Origin: Cytophagaceae bacterium
GTDB lineage: Bacteria; Bacteroidota; Bacteroidia; Cytophagales; Spirosomataceae
Reading direction: 5' to 3'
DNA length: 32,310 bases
Assembly: GCA_026785975.1 (NCBI GenBank)
Contig: JAJAZB010000314.1
Span: forward strand, 1-32,310
The first letter of the stretch is position 1; every line of letters starts with the position of its first letter. The notes beneath the pieces were generated by a model. The model had not been told where the DNA came from. It made no database searches and saw nothing but the letters and a program-made list of their open reading frames with translations. Below, piece after piece: positions 1 to 8,664 of this stretch. The position numbers and the translations under genes are program-made.

Positions 1-266
1 CCATTCACGAAGATGTAATTCGTTCGGGCGGGCCGATTTGTTTCGCGCAAATGATTATAAACGGGCAGACGTACCGGGCGTATCGGTTGGTTGTTGAATA
101 ATTCCGGCAGCAGTTCAAAAGTCGCTTTAGTCCCATAAGGAATGGCATCCTGATTGCTGTACGTGGGGCGCCAGTCAAGAGGTTTTGGCCGGTAATATTC
201 CACCATTACGAAGGCCAACGTCGTTAGGCCGAGCAGAATGTGGTATTTAGTTGACGAATTTTTCAA
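1..266 (-). CDS. DUF4350-like protein, N-terminal part (cut by left window edge); probable TTG start at 266
   Basis: Reverse-strand frame reads LKNSSTKYHILLGLTTLAFVMVEYYRPKPLDWRPTYSNQDAIPYGTKATFELLPELFNNQPIRPVRLPVYNHLRETNRPARTNYIFVNG, open to the edge; directly downstream of the DUF4129-type gene. Missing from the ORF track (partial, non-ATG). Confidence 0.65.
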   Translation of the reverse strand, partial: MKNSSTKYHILLGLTTLAFVMVEYYRPKPLDWRPTYSNQDAIPYGTKATFELLPELFNNQPIRPVRLPVYNHLRETNRPARTNYIFVN

Positions 267-276
267 CGTAAAAAAG

Positions 277-996
277 TTAACGTCGTACCGCCGACAAGGT
301 TTGTTCAAAGGCTTCAAAACCCCGGCGTATTCCCTCAAACTGGGCCGATTCGAGCGGAAAGCCACCATACCAAACGTACTCGAATTGGGCCGTAATGCGC
401 TCAAAATCGGGGCGGAGCGTCTTGGGTTTTAACTCATCGACGTACGCACGATTGGTCTTATTCGGCTGCCAGTCAATCAAAGCCTGATCCGTCAGGGTTT
501 TCAGGGTTTTCAAATAATAAAGCCGCACGGCCAGTCGAAACTGTTCACGTGAACGTGCCGTGGCGATTTCTTCGTCAAAAGCAATGGCGTGAATGTTATC
601 GGTTTCAAGTGAATAAGGCACCTGAGATTCAGCCGCGCCGCGCCGCCATAGGCCCATTTTATCCATACCCAGCAATTTAAACGCAACAAATACGGCCACC
701 CCAACGACAAGGGCGATTGTCAACCAATCCCGGGTCGTTTCAAACTCCGGGTTGTACAACCAATCCTTAATCCAGCGCAGAAAACGCATTAACAACTGGC
801 CCAGGAAGCTATCCGCCGGTTGAATGTCCTGTCCGTATTGGTAAGCCCGGTCGTTGTACAGGCGCTCCCAAGTCGCCGCATCGGGACGGCGCACCATAAT
901 CGGGGAGCGGTCTGACGGCAGGGGTGGCACCGTAGCCTCACCACCCGTCACGACGAACAACAGCAGGATAAATAGTTTAATAATCGGCTTCATCAT
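277..996 (-). CDS. DUF4129 domain-containing membrane protein
   Basis: 239 aa ORF with signal/TM segments and a C-terminal YYLKTLKTLTDQALIDWQPNKTNRAYVDEL motif typical of DUF4129; neighbours a SpoIIM-like gene. Confidence 0.75.
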   Translation of the reverse strand: MMKPIIKLFILLLFVVTGGEATVPPLPSDRSPIMVRRPDAATWERLYNDRAYQYGQDIQPADSFLGQLLMRFLRWIKDWLYNPEFETTRDWLTIALVVGVAVFVAFKLLGMDKMGLWRRGAAESQVPYSLETDNIHAIAFDEEIATARSREQFRLAVRLYYLKTLKTLTDQALIDWQPNKTNRAYVDELKPKTLRPDFERITAQFEYVWYGGFPLESAQFEGIRRGFEAFEQTLSAVRR

Positions 997-1002
997 GGAA
1001 TA

Positions 1003-1211
1003 GCTAAGAATAGTGGATAGAGGAAAGAGGTTAGATTTTTATTTTACTCTATCCTCTATCTGTATTGGGTCACGAGGTTGTACCCGAAACTTTGCCAAAG
1101 TTTTAGAACCGGGGCGCGTAGCCTTTGGCAAAGTTGGCGCAATCTAACCAGTGTATAACCTCGTGAACCAATACATCTATCCTCTATTCTCTAACCTCTG
1201 TCCTCTCCCCT
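1003..1211. repeat. Composite nested inverted repeat made of CTCTATC/CTCTAAC words around an inner palindrome
   Basis: gaatagtggatagaggaaagaggttaga vs tctaacctctgtcctctcccctctattctc; inner gtattgggtcacgaggttgtac vs gtataacctcgtgaaccaatac. Confidence 0.8.
1080..1140. repeat. GAAACTTTGCCAAAG dyad repeat, copy 1
   Basis: tacccgaaactttgccaaagttttagaaccggggcgcgtagcctttggcaaagttggcgc; related to 3988-4034. Confidence 0.7.
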
Positions 1212-2117
1212 CTATTCTCTATTTTCTTCTTCGTCATGGGTTGTCGTTAAACGTTGGGGAGCCTGGCCAATCTGCCCGATGTCATTTAAAAGCCCTACCC
1301 CTTCTTTTTTCTCGACCAAATTGTAGTACTGAAAAGCAACAGCGAGCACGACCAGCGATTGTAACAACACGGTACCCACGGTTGAAATCATGGTTGTGAT
1401 AATAAAGCCAATCGTCAAATCGCCGGGTAAGACCTGGAACATTTTCAACATCGAGAGAATACCCGCTGGCAACTGAAAAACGTAGCCGACGATGGCCGCA
1501 ATGAAATACGTGACAATCAGTATCCCAAACGTGGACCACCATTTTCCCGAGATCAAATTGAAGGGCCGACTGAGCGCGGTGCCCAAAGACGCATTTTCCT
1601 GAACAAGCACCATGAAACTTAAGGAAAGCACGACGCTGATGTAGATACCTGGGAAAAACAAGAGAAACAACCCGATCACAGTCAGGCATAAAGACACGAG
1701 GGCCAGACCAAAGCCAGACAGGAGATGCTGACGAACCCGCTGCCAAACCTGGGCTACCGCCGGGGGGCGATTACCGGCCACCTCGTATTCAACCAGAAAG
1801 GCGCAAACCGTCAGCGTCATCATAATTCCCGACAGCGCCGTTAAGCCCAGCAATACCCAATAATCGGGCGAGAAGAATTGACTGTAAATTTGGGACATTG
1901 GGTTTGTACGCTGGCCCGAACTGGGATTGGGCCCCAGCAAGGAAAACAGTTTGGATTGGTACAAACCACCAACCACGCCCGCGACCAGGGCAATCGGAAC
2001 GACCAGATAAACCAGGCACGTAATCAGGGGTTTGGCGTTCTGAACGGCAAACTGAAACGTCGCGTTAATTTTTTGGCCGAAATCTCGTTCCCGGCGTAGT
2101 TCAATGGGGGGATTCAT
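1212..2117 (-). CDS. Polytopic membrane protein of the SpoIIM/DUF4129 cluster
   Basis: Starts MNPPIELRRERDFGQKINATFQFAVQNAKPLITCLVYLVVPIALVAG; several hydrophobic helices. The longer ORF-track start (2291) overlaps the upstream gene heavily and is unlikely. Confidence 0.7.
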   Translation of the reverse strand: MNPPIELRRERDFGQKINATFQFAVQNAKPLITCLVYLVVPIALVAGVVGGLYQSKLFSLLGPNPSSGQRTNPMSQIYSQFFSPDYWVLLGLTALSGIMMTLTVCAFLVEYEVAGNRPPAVAQVWQRVRQHLLSGFGLALVSLCLTVIGLFLLFFPGIYISVVLSLSFMVLVQENASLGTALSRPFNLISGKWWSTFGILIVTYFIAAIVGYVFQLPAGILSMLKMFQVLPGDLTIGFIITTMISTVGTVLLQSLVVLAVAFQYYNLVEKKEGVGLLNDIGQIGQAPQRLTTTHDEEENRE

Positions 2118-3066
2118 GGGATGGTGGGGAGGAATGGTTGAGTTGAATGGGGTAAAGCACAAAATACCAGACAATAAACAGCGCCGATGCGGCAATAATA
2201 CTGCCGCTGACGGCCCAATGCAGCGGCAAACGCGTAACAAAACTCTCCAGAAAACCCGCCGTGATAAAAATGGGCACCAGGCCAACGGCAATTTTCATCC
2301 CCTGTTTAGCTCCTTTTTGAAACGAATATAGCCGGGGGTACGTACCGGGAAACAACAAGCTGTTGCCCATCACCAACCCGGCGCAACCCGCGATGACGAT
2401 GGCCGAAATTTCGAGGGTACCATGAATCCATATTGTGAGGGCCGAGGTGAGGAGTAGCCCTTTTTGGTAGAAAAAAGCCTGAAAAGCGCCCAACATCACA
2501 CCGTTCTGAAACAACACCCAGACCGTTCCGACCGAGAAAAGGGCACCCAGCACGAAGGCGATAAAGGCCACCCGGATGTTGTTGAACGTAATGGCCAGAA
2601 ACATCAGCGAGGCGTTATTGCTTTTATAAACGGCCATCGGGTCGCCCCGTTCAATGTTTTCCAACGTTTGGTTGACGTAGGCATCACCCAAAATCAGGCG
2701 CACAAACGTGTCGTCGTGCAAAGCAGACACGGCACCCAGCGCGGTGGCCGCCAAAAAAATCAGGAACGAAATCAGGAGCTGCCGGTGGGAGGATTGAAAT
2801 AATCGGGGAAGTTCTTCCCGCCAAAACCGGGCAAAGCGCCCCCGCTCTTCGCGACGGTTCCGGTAGATTTGCTGATGAAAACGGGCGGTCAGGGTGTTGA
2901 GGTACCGCGTGACGGGCGCACCGGGGTAAAACGTCCGCGCGTAGGCCAAATCATCGGTCAGTTCCACGAAACGCTCCGACAGCACGTTGGGGTCCGTCGC
3001 CCGCGCATCCTGCTCGATGGTTTTCCACTTGTCGGCATTCTGACGAATAAAAACAGCTTCACGCAT
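2101..3066 (-). CDS. Stage II sporulation protein M (SpoIIM) family membrane protein
   Basis: MREAVFIRQNADKWKTIEQDA...NNIRVAFIAFVLGALFSVGTVWVLFQNGVMLGAF...IHGTLEISAIVIAGCAG; pattern typical of the SpoIIM family. Confidence 0.85.
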   Translation of the reverse strand: MREAVFIRQNADKWKTIEQDARATDPNVLSERFVELTDDLAYARTFYPGAPVTRYLNTLTARFHQQIYRNRREERGRFARFWREELPRLFQSSHRQLLISFLIFLAATALGAVSALHDDTFVRLILGDAYVNQTLENIERGDPMAVYKSNNASLMFLAITFNNIRVAFIAFVLGALFSVGTVWVLFQNGVMLGAFQAFFYQKGLLLTSALTIWIHGTLEISAIVIAGCAGLVMGNSLLFPGTYPRLYSFQKGAKQGMKIAVGLVPIFITAGFLESFVTRLPLHWAVSGSIIAASALFIVWYFVLYPIQLNHSSPPSHESPH

Positions 3067-3197
3067 GGAGGAGAAAACAACTTTTGGTAGTGGAATCAAA
3101 AAGTTGATACTGAAGCAGGATCAACTTGGATAGACAGTTTTTAACTACAAAGATGCGAATCAACTATTTGTTTTCCAGAGTCCTGAACAACGCTCAA

Positions 3198-3902
3198 TCA
3201 TTCCCTCGTCGGCACATCCCCGTAGGCATGAATCTTCCCGCAAATTAAGCGTAGCGAACTTTCCAGGTCGCCACCGGCCGTCCTAAACGAATCGGCATCG
3301 ATGGTCAGCGGCGCACCGAGTACCACGAGCGGAGCGCCATATTCCGGGCAGCGAATGGCCTGCTCCAGGCTTAGCCCACCAACCGCCTGCACCGGAACGC
3401 GCACGGCCTGAACCACTTCGCGGAGCTGGTCGAGCGGGCTGGGCATCCGGTGGCCCCGGGCCGCAATTCCCCGGCGCTCGTCGTAGCCGATGTGGTGAAT
3501 CACGAAATCACAACCCAGGTCTTCGAGCCATTTGGCCCCTTCGATCATGTCGGGGCAAACCATGTTGTCGCCCATGACCTGAACCCCGAAATCACGACCA
3601 GCCTTCACAACGCATTTGATGGTTTCGGCGTGGGCGCGGGCCATGACCACCACGTGCGTGGCCCCGGCTTTGGCCATCATCTCGACCTCCAGATACCCAC
3701 CATCCATGGTTTTGAGGTCGGCCACGATGGGCACGTTCGGGAAGGCTTCCCGCAGTTTCCGAACGCCGTGCAACCCTTCGGCGAGAATCAGCGGTGTGCC
3801 CGCTTCCAGCCAATCGACCCCCGCCCGCATAGCCATCGCGGCGGTTTCGAGGGCTTCGTCGATGCTGGTTAGGTCCAGTGAAATTTGAACGATGGGTTTC
3901 AT
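3198..3902 (-). CDS. Orotidine-5'-phosphate decarboxylase/HUMPS superfamily protein (3-hexulose-6-phosphate synthase or 3-keto-L-gulonate-6-P decarboxylase-like)
   Basis: MKPIVQISLDLTSIDEALETAAMAMRAGVDWLEAGTPLILAEG...VADLKTMDGGYLEVEMMAKAGA; DxKxxD-type motif. The ORF-track start at 4025 is a TTG inside the intergenic repeat; ATG at 3902 preferred. Confidence 0.8.
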   Translation of the reverse strand: MKPIVQISLDLTSIDEALETAAMAMRAGVDWLEAGTPLILAEGLHGVRKLREAFPNVPIVADLKTMDGGYLEVEMMAKAGATHVVVMARAHAETIKCVVKAGRDFGVQVMGDNMVCPDMIEGAKWLEDLGCDFVIHHIGYDERRGIAARGHRMPSPLDQLREVVQAVRVPVQAVGGLSLEQAIRCPEYGAPLVVLGAPLTIDADSFRTAGGDLESSLRLICGKIHAYGDVPTRE

Positions 3903-3987
3903 GAAAACAGAGGGTATGGTTTTCGGAAAATCGACTCCGGGCCGACTGATGCGCAACGGTCTCCGATTTACTACTCTTTTTTGTAAT

Positions 3988-4034
3988 CGTACCTGAAACT
4001 TTGGTAAAGTTTTGAACTTTGCCAAAGTTGACGC
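3988..4034. repeat. GAAACTTTGGTAAAG dyad repeat, copy 2
   Basis: cgtacctgaaactttggtaaagttttgaactttgccaaagttgacgc; compact version of 1080-1140. Confidence 0.7.
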
Positions 4035-4059
4035 GTCATAGTTTTTAAAAAACTATTTT

Positions 4060-5454
4060 ATGAACCTTCTATTTAAGCACACCGCCTGGTTTTCCTGTAT
4101 TTTCTTTACGTTGCTTATCCCGGCCGGAGCCCAACACAAAGAATATCCGGCCTCGGCCTACCCCGACCGGTTGATCCTGGGCTGGCAGGAATCACCCGCC
4201 GTTTCGCAATCGGTCAATTGGCGAACGGATTCGACCGTCGTGAACGCCGTTGGGGCCATTGCCGAAGCCGATCCTTCCCCCGATTTTGTCAAAACGGCCA
4301 CGCTCGTACCCGCCACAACGGAGTCCGTTTTGATTGAAGGCAAGCGGGTGCAGTACCATGCCGTGCATTTCAAAAACCTGAAACCAGGAACGCAGTACGG
4401 CTACCGCGTGGGCGACGGTACGCACTGGAGCGAGTGGTTTCATTTTAAAACCGCCCGGAATCGCCCGGCTCCGTTCTCGTTTTTGTACTTCGGCGACGCC
4501 CAGAACGACATTCGCTCGCTGTGGTCGCGGGCCATTCGGGGGGCGTATTCCGCCTTGCCCAACGTACAGTTTATGCTTCACGCCGGTGACCTCATCAACA
4601 ACGCCAACGCCGACTGGCAGTGGGGCGAGTGGTTTGAGGCCGGTGGCTGGATCAACGGCATGGTGCCGACCCTGGCCACGCCCGGCAATCACGAGTATTT
4701 TGCGGATAAAAGCGGGCAGCGTCGCGTTTCTCAGCACTGGCGGCCTTCGTTTGTGCTCCCGGAAAATGGCCCCGACCGCTTGAAGGAAACGGCCTATTTC
4801 TTTGATTATCAGGGCGTTCGTTTTATATCCTTGGATTCGCAGGCCGCTCTGCTCGATTCGACCACCCTGAATCAGCAAGCCGATTGGTTGCTGCGGGTGC
4901 TGGCCGCGAATCCCGCCCGCTGGACGGTTGTCATGCACCACCACCCCATTTTTTCGACGGCTAGCGGGCGGGATAACGACGAATGGCGGAATCGGATGGA
5001 GCCGATTTACCGAAAATACGGCGTCGATCTGGTCTTGCAGGGCCACGACCACACCTACGGCCGGGGCTTGAATATGCCACTGGGCACGAGCCGTAAAAAT
5101 CCCGACGGTCCCGTTTACGTGGTATCCGTAAGTGGCCCCAAAATGTACACCATCGACTTGCAGAACTGGATGGATCGGGCGGCTTCGAATACGCAACTGT
5201 ACCAGACTATTTCGGTGGATGGCGACAAACTTTCCTACCAGGCCTTTACCGTAACGGGCCAACGCTACGATGCGTTTGAACTGATTAAAAACCGGAATGG
5301 CCGCAACACCCTCAACGACCAGGCACCGACGCTGCCGCCCGAGCGGCTCGATTTGCCCGCTGACGCGCAGCGAACGTACAAACCGGCGCAGTTGCAGAAA
5401 TATAAAACCCGGTTTCAGGAATACAAAGCCCGGAAAGCAGCCGAAAAGAAGTAG
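4060..5454 (+). CDS. Purple acid phosphatase-like metallophosphoesterase, N-terminal FN3-like domain, secreted
   Basis: Signal peptide; FGDAQND, HAGDLINN, TPGNHE, MHHHPIF and QGHDHTYGR metallophosphatase motifs. Confidence 0.9.
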   Translation: MNLLFKHTAWFSCIFFTLLIPAGAQHKEYPASAYPDRLILGWQESPAVSQSVNWRTDSTVVNAVGAIAEADPSPDFVKTATLVPATTESVLIEGKRVQYHAVHFKNLKPGTQYGYRVGDGTHWSEWFHFKTARNRPAPFSFLYFGDAQNDIRSLWSRAIRGAYSALPNVQFMLHAGDLINNANADWQWGEWFEAGGWINGMVPTLATPGNHEYFADKSGQRRVSQHWRPSFVLPENGPDRLKETAYFFDYQGVRFISLDSQAALLDSTTLNQQADWLLRVLAANPARWTVVMHHHPIFSTASGRDNDEWRNRMEPIYRKYGVDLVLQGHDHTYGRGLNMPLGTSRKNPDGPVYVVSVSGPKMYTIDLQNWMDRAASNTQLYQTISVDGDKLSYQAFTVTGQRYDAFELIKNRNGRNTLNDQAPTLPPERLDLPADAQRTYKPAQLQKYKTRFQEYKARKAAEKK

Positions 5455-5608
5455 CGCCGCTCGGCCAACCTGACGATGGTCAGACGGAACGTCGGACCTG
5501 AAATCCCGGCCAGGAGAAGTAGTTTTTTTAGGGAAAATCCTAAACAGCCGCTCAGTAAATTAACGTTGCGGCTCCGCGATTTTTCTCTTTCTTCGTTACT
5601 TTGCGAAC

Positions 5609-7318
5609 ATGACCGAAAAACGCTGGCTCTACAAACCCCTCCCCCAATCGCCCGACGACCTGGCCTGCGTGGATAGCCTCTGCCTTTCACTCAACATTGA
5701 GGCCAGTCTGGCAACGATGCTCTGGCAGCGCGGAGTGACTTGTTTTGATGAAGCCCACTCGTTTTTTCGCCCCAGTCTCGACGGTCTGCACGACCCGTTT
5801 TTGATGCGCGACATGGACCGCGCCGTGGCCCGGCTCGAAGAGGCGTTTGGCAGTGGGGAGCGGATTTTGGTGTACGGCGATTACGACGTGGACGGCACGA
5901 CGTCGGTGGCGTTGTTTTACGGGTTTCTGAAAACCCTTTACGACGAGGTCGAATTTTACATTCCCGACCGCTACAAAGAAGGCTACGGCGTGCAACCGGC
6001 GGGCATCGAGTACGCCCGTGCCAATCGGTTTTCGCTCATCATCACGCTCGACTGCGGGATCAAATCGGTCGAGTTAATCGCTCTGGCGCAGGAGTACGGC
6101 ATTGACTTCATTATTTGCGACCACCACCGCCCCGGCTCCGACCTACCTCCCGCTGTGGCCGTGCTCGACCCCAAACGCGCCGACTGCGAATATCCCTACA
6201 AAGAACTGACGGGCTGCGGCGTAGGCTTCAAACTGCTCCAGGCGTTTTGCCAGAACAACAACATTCCGGCGACGCGGGCTTTTGAATACCTCGATCTGGT
6301 GGCCGTCAGTATTGCCGCCGACATCGTACCGATTACGGGCGAAAACCGGATTCTGGCGTTTTATGGCCTGAAACGGTTGAATGAAAGCCCCCGGCAGGGC
6401 TTGAAAGCCTTGATTAAAGTGGCGGGTTTCCAGAAAAATCTCGATATCTCGAATGTTGTCTTTGGCCTGGGACCCCGGATCAACGCGGCCGGGCGGGTCA
6501 AACACGCCAATGCTTCGGTGGAGTTGCTGCTCTGCGAGGATGAGGAAAAAGCCGATGGCTTTGCCCAGGTTATCAACGTCCACAACACCGACCGCCGCGA
6601 TTTCGACGTCCGCATCACCCAGGAAGCGCTGACGATGATCGAGTCGGACGGGTACATGAATTCGAAAAGTACGGTGTTGTACAAAAATGACTGGCACAAA
6701 GGCGTCATCGGAATTGTGGCCAGCCGCTGCATCGAAAAATACTACCGGCCCACCATCATCCTGACGGCCTCGCAGGATAAAGTCGCCGGTTCGGCGCGGT
6801 CGGTGGCCGGGTTCGACGTGTACGAGGCCATCGAAGAATGCGCCGATTTGCTGGAACAGTTCGGCGGACACATGTACGCCGCCGGGTTAACGCTGAAGGT
6901 CGAAAATGTTCCCGCGTTCCGGCAACGATTTGAAGAAGCCGTCACCCGCCGCCTTAAGCCCGACCAGCTTTTGCCGCTCATCGACGTGGATTTGCGCCTG
7001 CCGTTGGGGCAGATTTCCGAAAAGTTTTACCGGATTATGAATCAAATGGAGCCGTTTGGCCCACAAAATATGTCACCGGTATTCGTCGCCAAGCGGGTAA
7101 GGCTGCGCGGTTTGCCCCGGATTATGAAGGAAAAACACCTGCGCATCGACGTGGTTCAGGAGGGTTCACCGGTCTTTGCCGTGATTGGCTTCGGTATGGC
7201 GCATTTTTATGAATCATTATTGACCCATCCCACGTTTGATATTTGTTATCAACTCAGCATCAACGAATACAAAGGCCAGCGAACGCTGCAATTGATGCTG
7301 AGGGATATTAAATTTTAA
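5609..7318 (+). CDS. recJ: Single-stranded-DNA-specific exonuclease RecJ
   Basis: DYDVDGTTSVALFYGFL, ICDHHRPGSDLPPAVAVLDPKR, GPRINAAGR and GHMYAAGLTL motifs. Confidence 0.95.
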   Translation: MTEKRWLYKPLPQSPDDLACVDSLCLSLNIEASLATMLWQRGVTCFDEAHSFFRPSLDGLHDPFLMRDMDRAVARLEEAFGSGERILVYGDYDVDGTTSVALFYGFLKTLYDEVEFYIPDRYKEGYGVQPAGIEYARANRFSLIITLDCGIKSVELIALAQEYGIDFIICDHHRPGSDLPPAVAVLDPKRADCEYPYKELTGCGVGFKLLQAFCQNNNIPATRAFEYLDLVAVSIAADIVPITGENRILAFYGLKRLNESPRQGLKALIKVAGFQKNLDISNVVFGLGPRINAAGRVKHANASVELLLCEDEEKADGFAQVINVHNTDRRDFDVRITQEALTMIESDGYMNSKSTVLYKNDWHKGVIGIVASRCIEKYYRPTIILTASQDKVAGSARSVAGFDVYEAIEECADLLEQFGGHMYAAGLTLKVENVPAFRQRFEEAVTRRLKPDQLLPLIDVDLRLPLGQISEKFYRIMNQMEPFGPQNMSPVFVAKRVRLRGLPRIMKEKHLRIDVVQEGSPVFAVIGFGMAHFYESLLTHPTFDICYQLSINEYKGQRTLQLMLRDIKF

Positions 7319-7325
7319 GGAGTGC

Positions 7326-7394
7326 GGGGTCAGGAGCGAGGAGTGAATTTAGCAACCTCCTCACTCTTCGCTCCTGACTCCTCACTCCTGACCG
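7326..7394. repeat. Inverted repeat of GAGGAGTGA/TCACTCCTC words filling the recJ-lptB spacer
   Basis: ggggtcaggagcgaggagtga (7326-7346) vs tcactcttcgctcctgactcc (7361-7381), followed by a further tcactcctgacc unit. Confidence 0.85.
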
Positions 7395-7395
7395 A

Positions 7396-8127
7396 ATGAT
7401 TTTACGCACGGAAAACCTGGTTAAAAAATACGGCTCCCGCCTGGTGAACGACAACGTGAGTTATCAGGTGGCGCAGGGCGAAATCGTCGGCTTGCTTGGC
7501 CCGAACGGGGCGGGCAAAACTACGTCGTTTTACATGGCGACGGGCCTGATCAAACCCAACAGTGGCAAAGTGTACATCGATGACCTCGACGTGACCGATT
7601 TGCCCATGTACAAACGCGCCCGGCTGGGCATTGGCTATTTGGCGCAGGAGGCTTCGGTGTTTCGCTCGCTGACCGTCGAGGAAAATATTATGGCGGTGCT
7701 CGAATTCAGTAGTTTGTCCAAAGTGGCGCAACGCGAGAGAATGGAGTCGTTGCTGGAAGAATTTACGCTCACCCAAGTCCGAAAAAATAAAGGCATGGTG
7801 CTGTCGGGCGGCGAACGTCGCCGGACGGAGATTGCGCGGGCGCTGGCCGTTGACCCGAAATTTATCCTGCTCGATGAGCCTTTTGCGGGCGTGGATCCCA
7901 TCGCCGTCGAGGAGATTCAGAGCATCGTAGCCAAACTGAAATTCCGCAACATCGGCATCCTGATTACCGATCACAACGTCGACGAAACCCTTTCCATCAC
8001 CGACCGGGCCTACCTGCTTTTTGAAGGAAAAATCCTCCGCGCCGGTACGCCCCAGGAACTGGCCGAAGACCCCGTGGTGCGGCGGGTGTACCTGGGTAAG
8101 CACTTTGAGTTGAAACGGAAGATTTAG
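7396..8127 (+). CDS. lptB: LPS export ABC transporter ATP-binding protein LptB
   Basis: Walker [10 protein letters not shown], signature [15 protein letters not shown], Walker [30 protein letters not shown]. Confidence 0.93.
   Translation: MILRTENLVKKYGSRLVNDNVSYQVAQGEIVGLLGPNGAGKTTSFYMATGLIKPNSGKVYIDDLDVTDLPMYKRARLGIGYLAQEASVFRSLTVEENIMAVLEFSSLSKVAQRERMESLLEEFTLTQVRKNKGMVLSGGERRRTEIARALAVDPKFILLDEPFAGVDPIAVEEIQSIVAKLKFRNIGILITDHNVDETLSITDRAYLLFEGKILRAGTPQELAEDPVVRRVYLGKHFELKRKI
8104..8127 (+). repeat. Direct repeat copy A: 3' end of lptB (FELKRKI*)
   Basis: tttgagttgaaacggaagatttag; 20/24 identical to 8552-8575. Confidence 0.75.
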
Positions 8128-8189
8128 TATTGGCAGGCTGCCATTCAGCGATGTACTGCTTCATAACCTGTACACAGCTGATTTACACC

Positions 8190-8525
8190 ATGAAAACGCT
8201 ACGCAAAGTCAAAAGCAAGCGGCAGTCCCCCGAGTTTTGGAACGAACACAGGCTGAAGGTGGCCATTGAAGAAGTAGACCGCAGTGCGATGTCCGCCGAA
8301 AAGCGGCTGGCTTACGAGATGCTGATTGCTCAGAATGCAGTAGCGGTATACGGTGAGAAGAAGAAAATTGAGGATGCCAGGCAAGAAGAAAATTTAGCGG
8401 TAAAAATGGATGTTGTTAAGAAAGCGCTTTTGCGAGGAAAATTATCCATAGAAGAAATTGCTGAAGATAATGCTGTCTCCACCGACTTCGTTCTCGACGT
8501 TCAAAAGCAACTCAGGGAGAAGTAA
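8190..8525 (+). CDS. Small protein resembling the C-terminal tail of Rpn-family (PD-(D/E)XK) recombination-promoting nucleases; possible remnant
   Basis: MKTLRKVKSKRQSPEFWNEHRLKVAIEEVDRSAMSAEKRLAYEMLIAQNAVAVYGEKKKIEDARQEENLAVKMDVVKKALLRGKLSIEEIAEDNAVSTDFVLDVQKQLREK; the 'xxYExxxxxxxxxxxxxxAxxEG...LLxxGxSxEEIAexxgls' layout; no nuclease core. Confidence 0.5.
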   Translation: MKTLRKVKSKRQSPEFWNEHRLKVAIEEVDRSAMSAEKRLAYEMLIAQNAVAVYGEKKKIEDARQEENLAVKMDVVKKALLRGKLSIEEIAEDNAVSTDFVLDVQKQLREK

Positions 8526-8551
8526 CGAAAGGCATTATCAACACTCCGGCT

Positions 8552-8575
8552 TTTGAGTTGAAGCGGAAAATCTAT
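8552..8575 (+). repeat. Direct repeat copy B of the lptB 3' end (FELKRKIY...)
   Basis: tttgagttgaagcggaaaatctat; three of the four differences from copy A are at synonymous third codon positions, the fourth turns the stop into TAT. Confidence 0.7.
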
Positions 8576-8576
8576 G

Positions 8577-8662
8577 CGTTTGAAGGTTTGAAGCGGACGC
8601 CGCGCGGCTTGAGAAGGTTTAGAGCCTGATTGAATTACCTTCAAACCCTCAAACTTCAAACC
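8577..8662. repeat. Inverted repeat of TTTGAAG/CTTCAAA words between the Rpn-like ORF and recO
   Basis: cgtttgaaggtttgaagcgg vs ttaccttcaaaccctcaaacttcaaacc, abutting the recO stop. Confidence 0.75.
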
Positions 8663-8664
8663 TA

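Noticed and set aside
3903-4025. N-terminal extension of the HUMPS-family ORF (MAKFKTLPKFQVRL...)
   Set aside because: Starts with TTG inside the GAAACTTTG repeat; the conserved protein begins at MKPIVQISLDL (ATG at 3902).
4192-5262. Long antisense ORF (356 aa) opposite the phosphatase gene, and similar long shadow ORFs opposite recJ, lptB, SusC and ileS
   Set aside because: GC-rich frame shadows; low-complexity translations without recognisable domains, opposite genes with clear family motifs.
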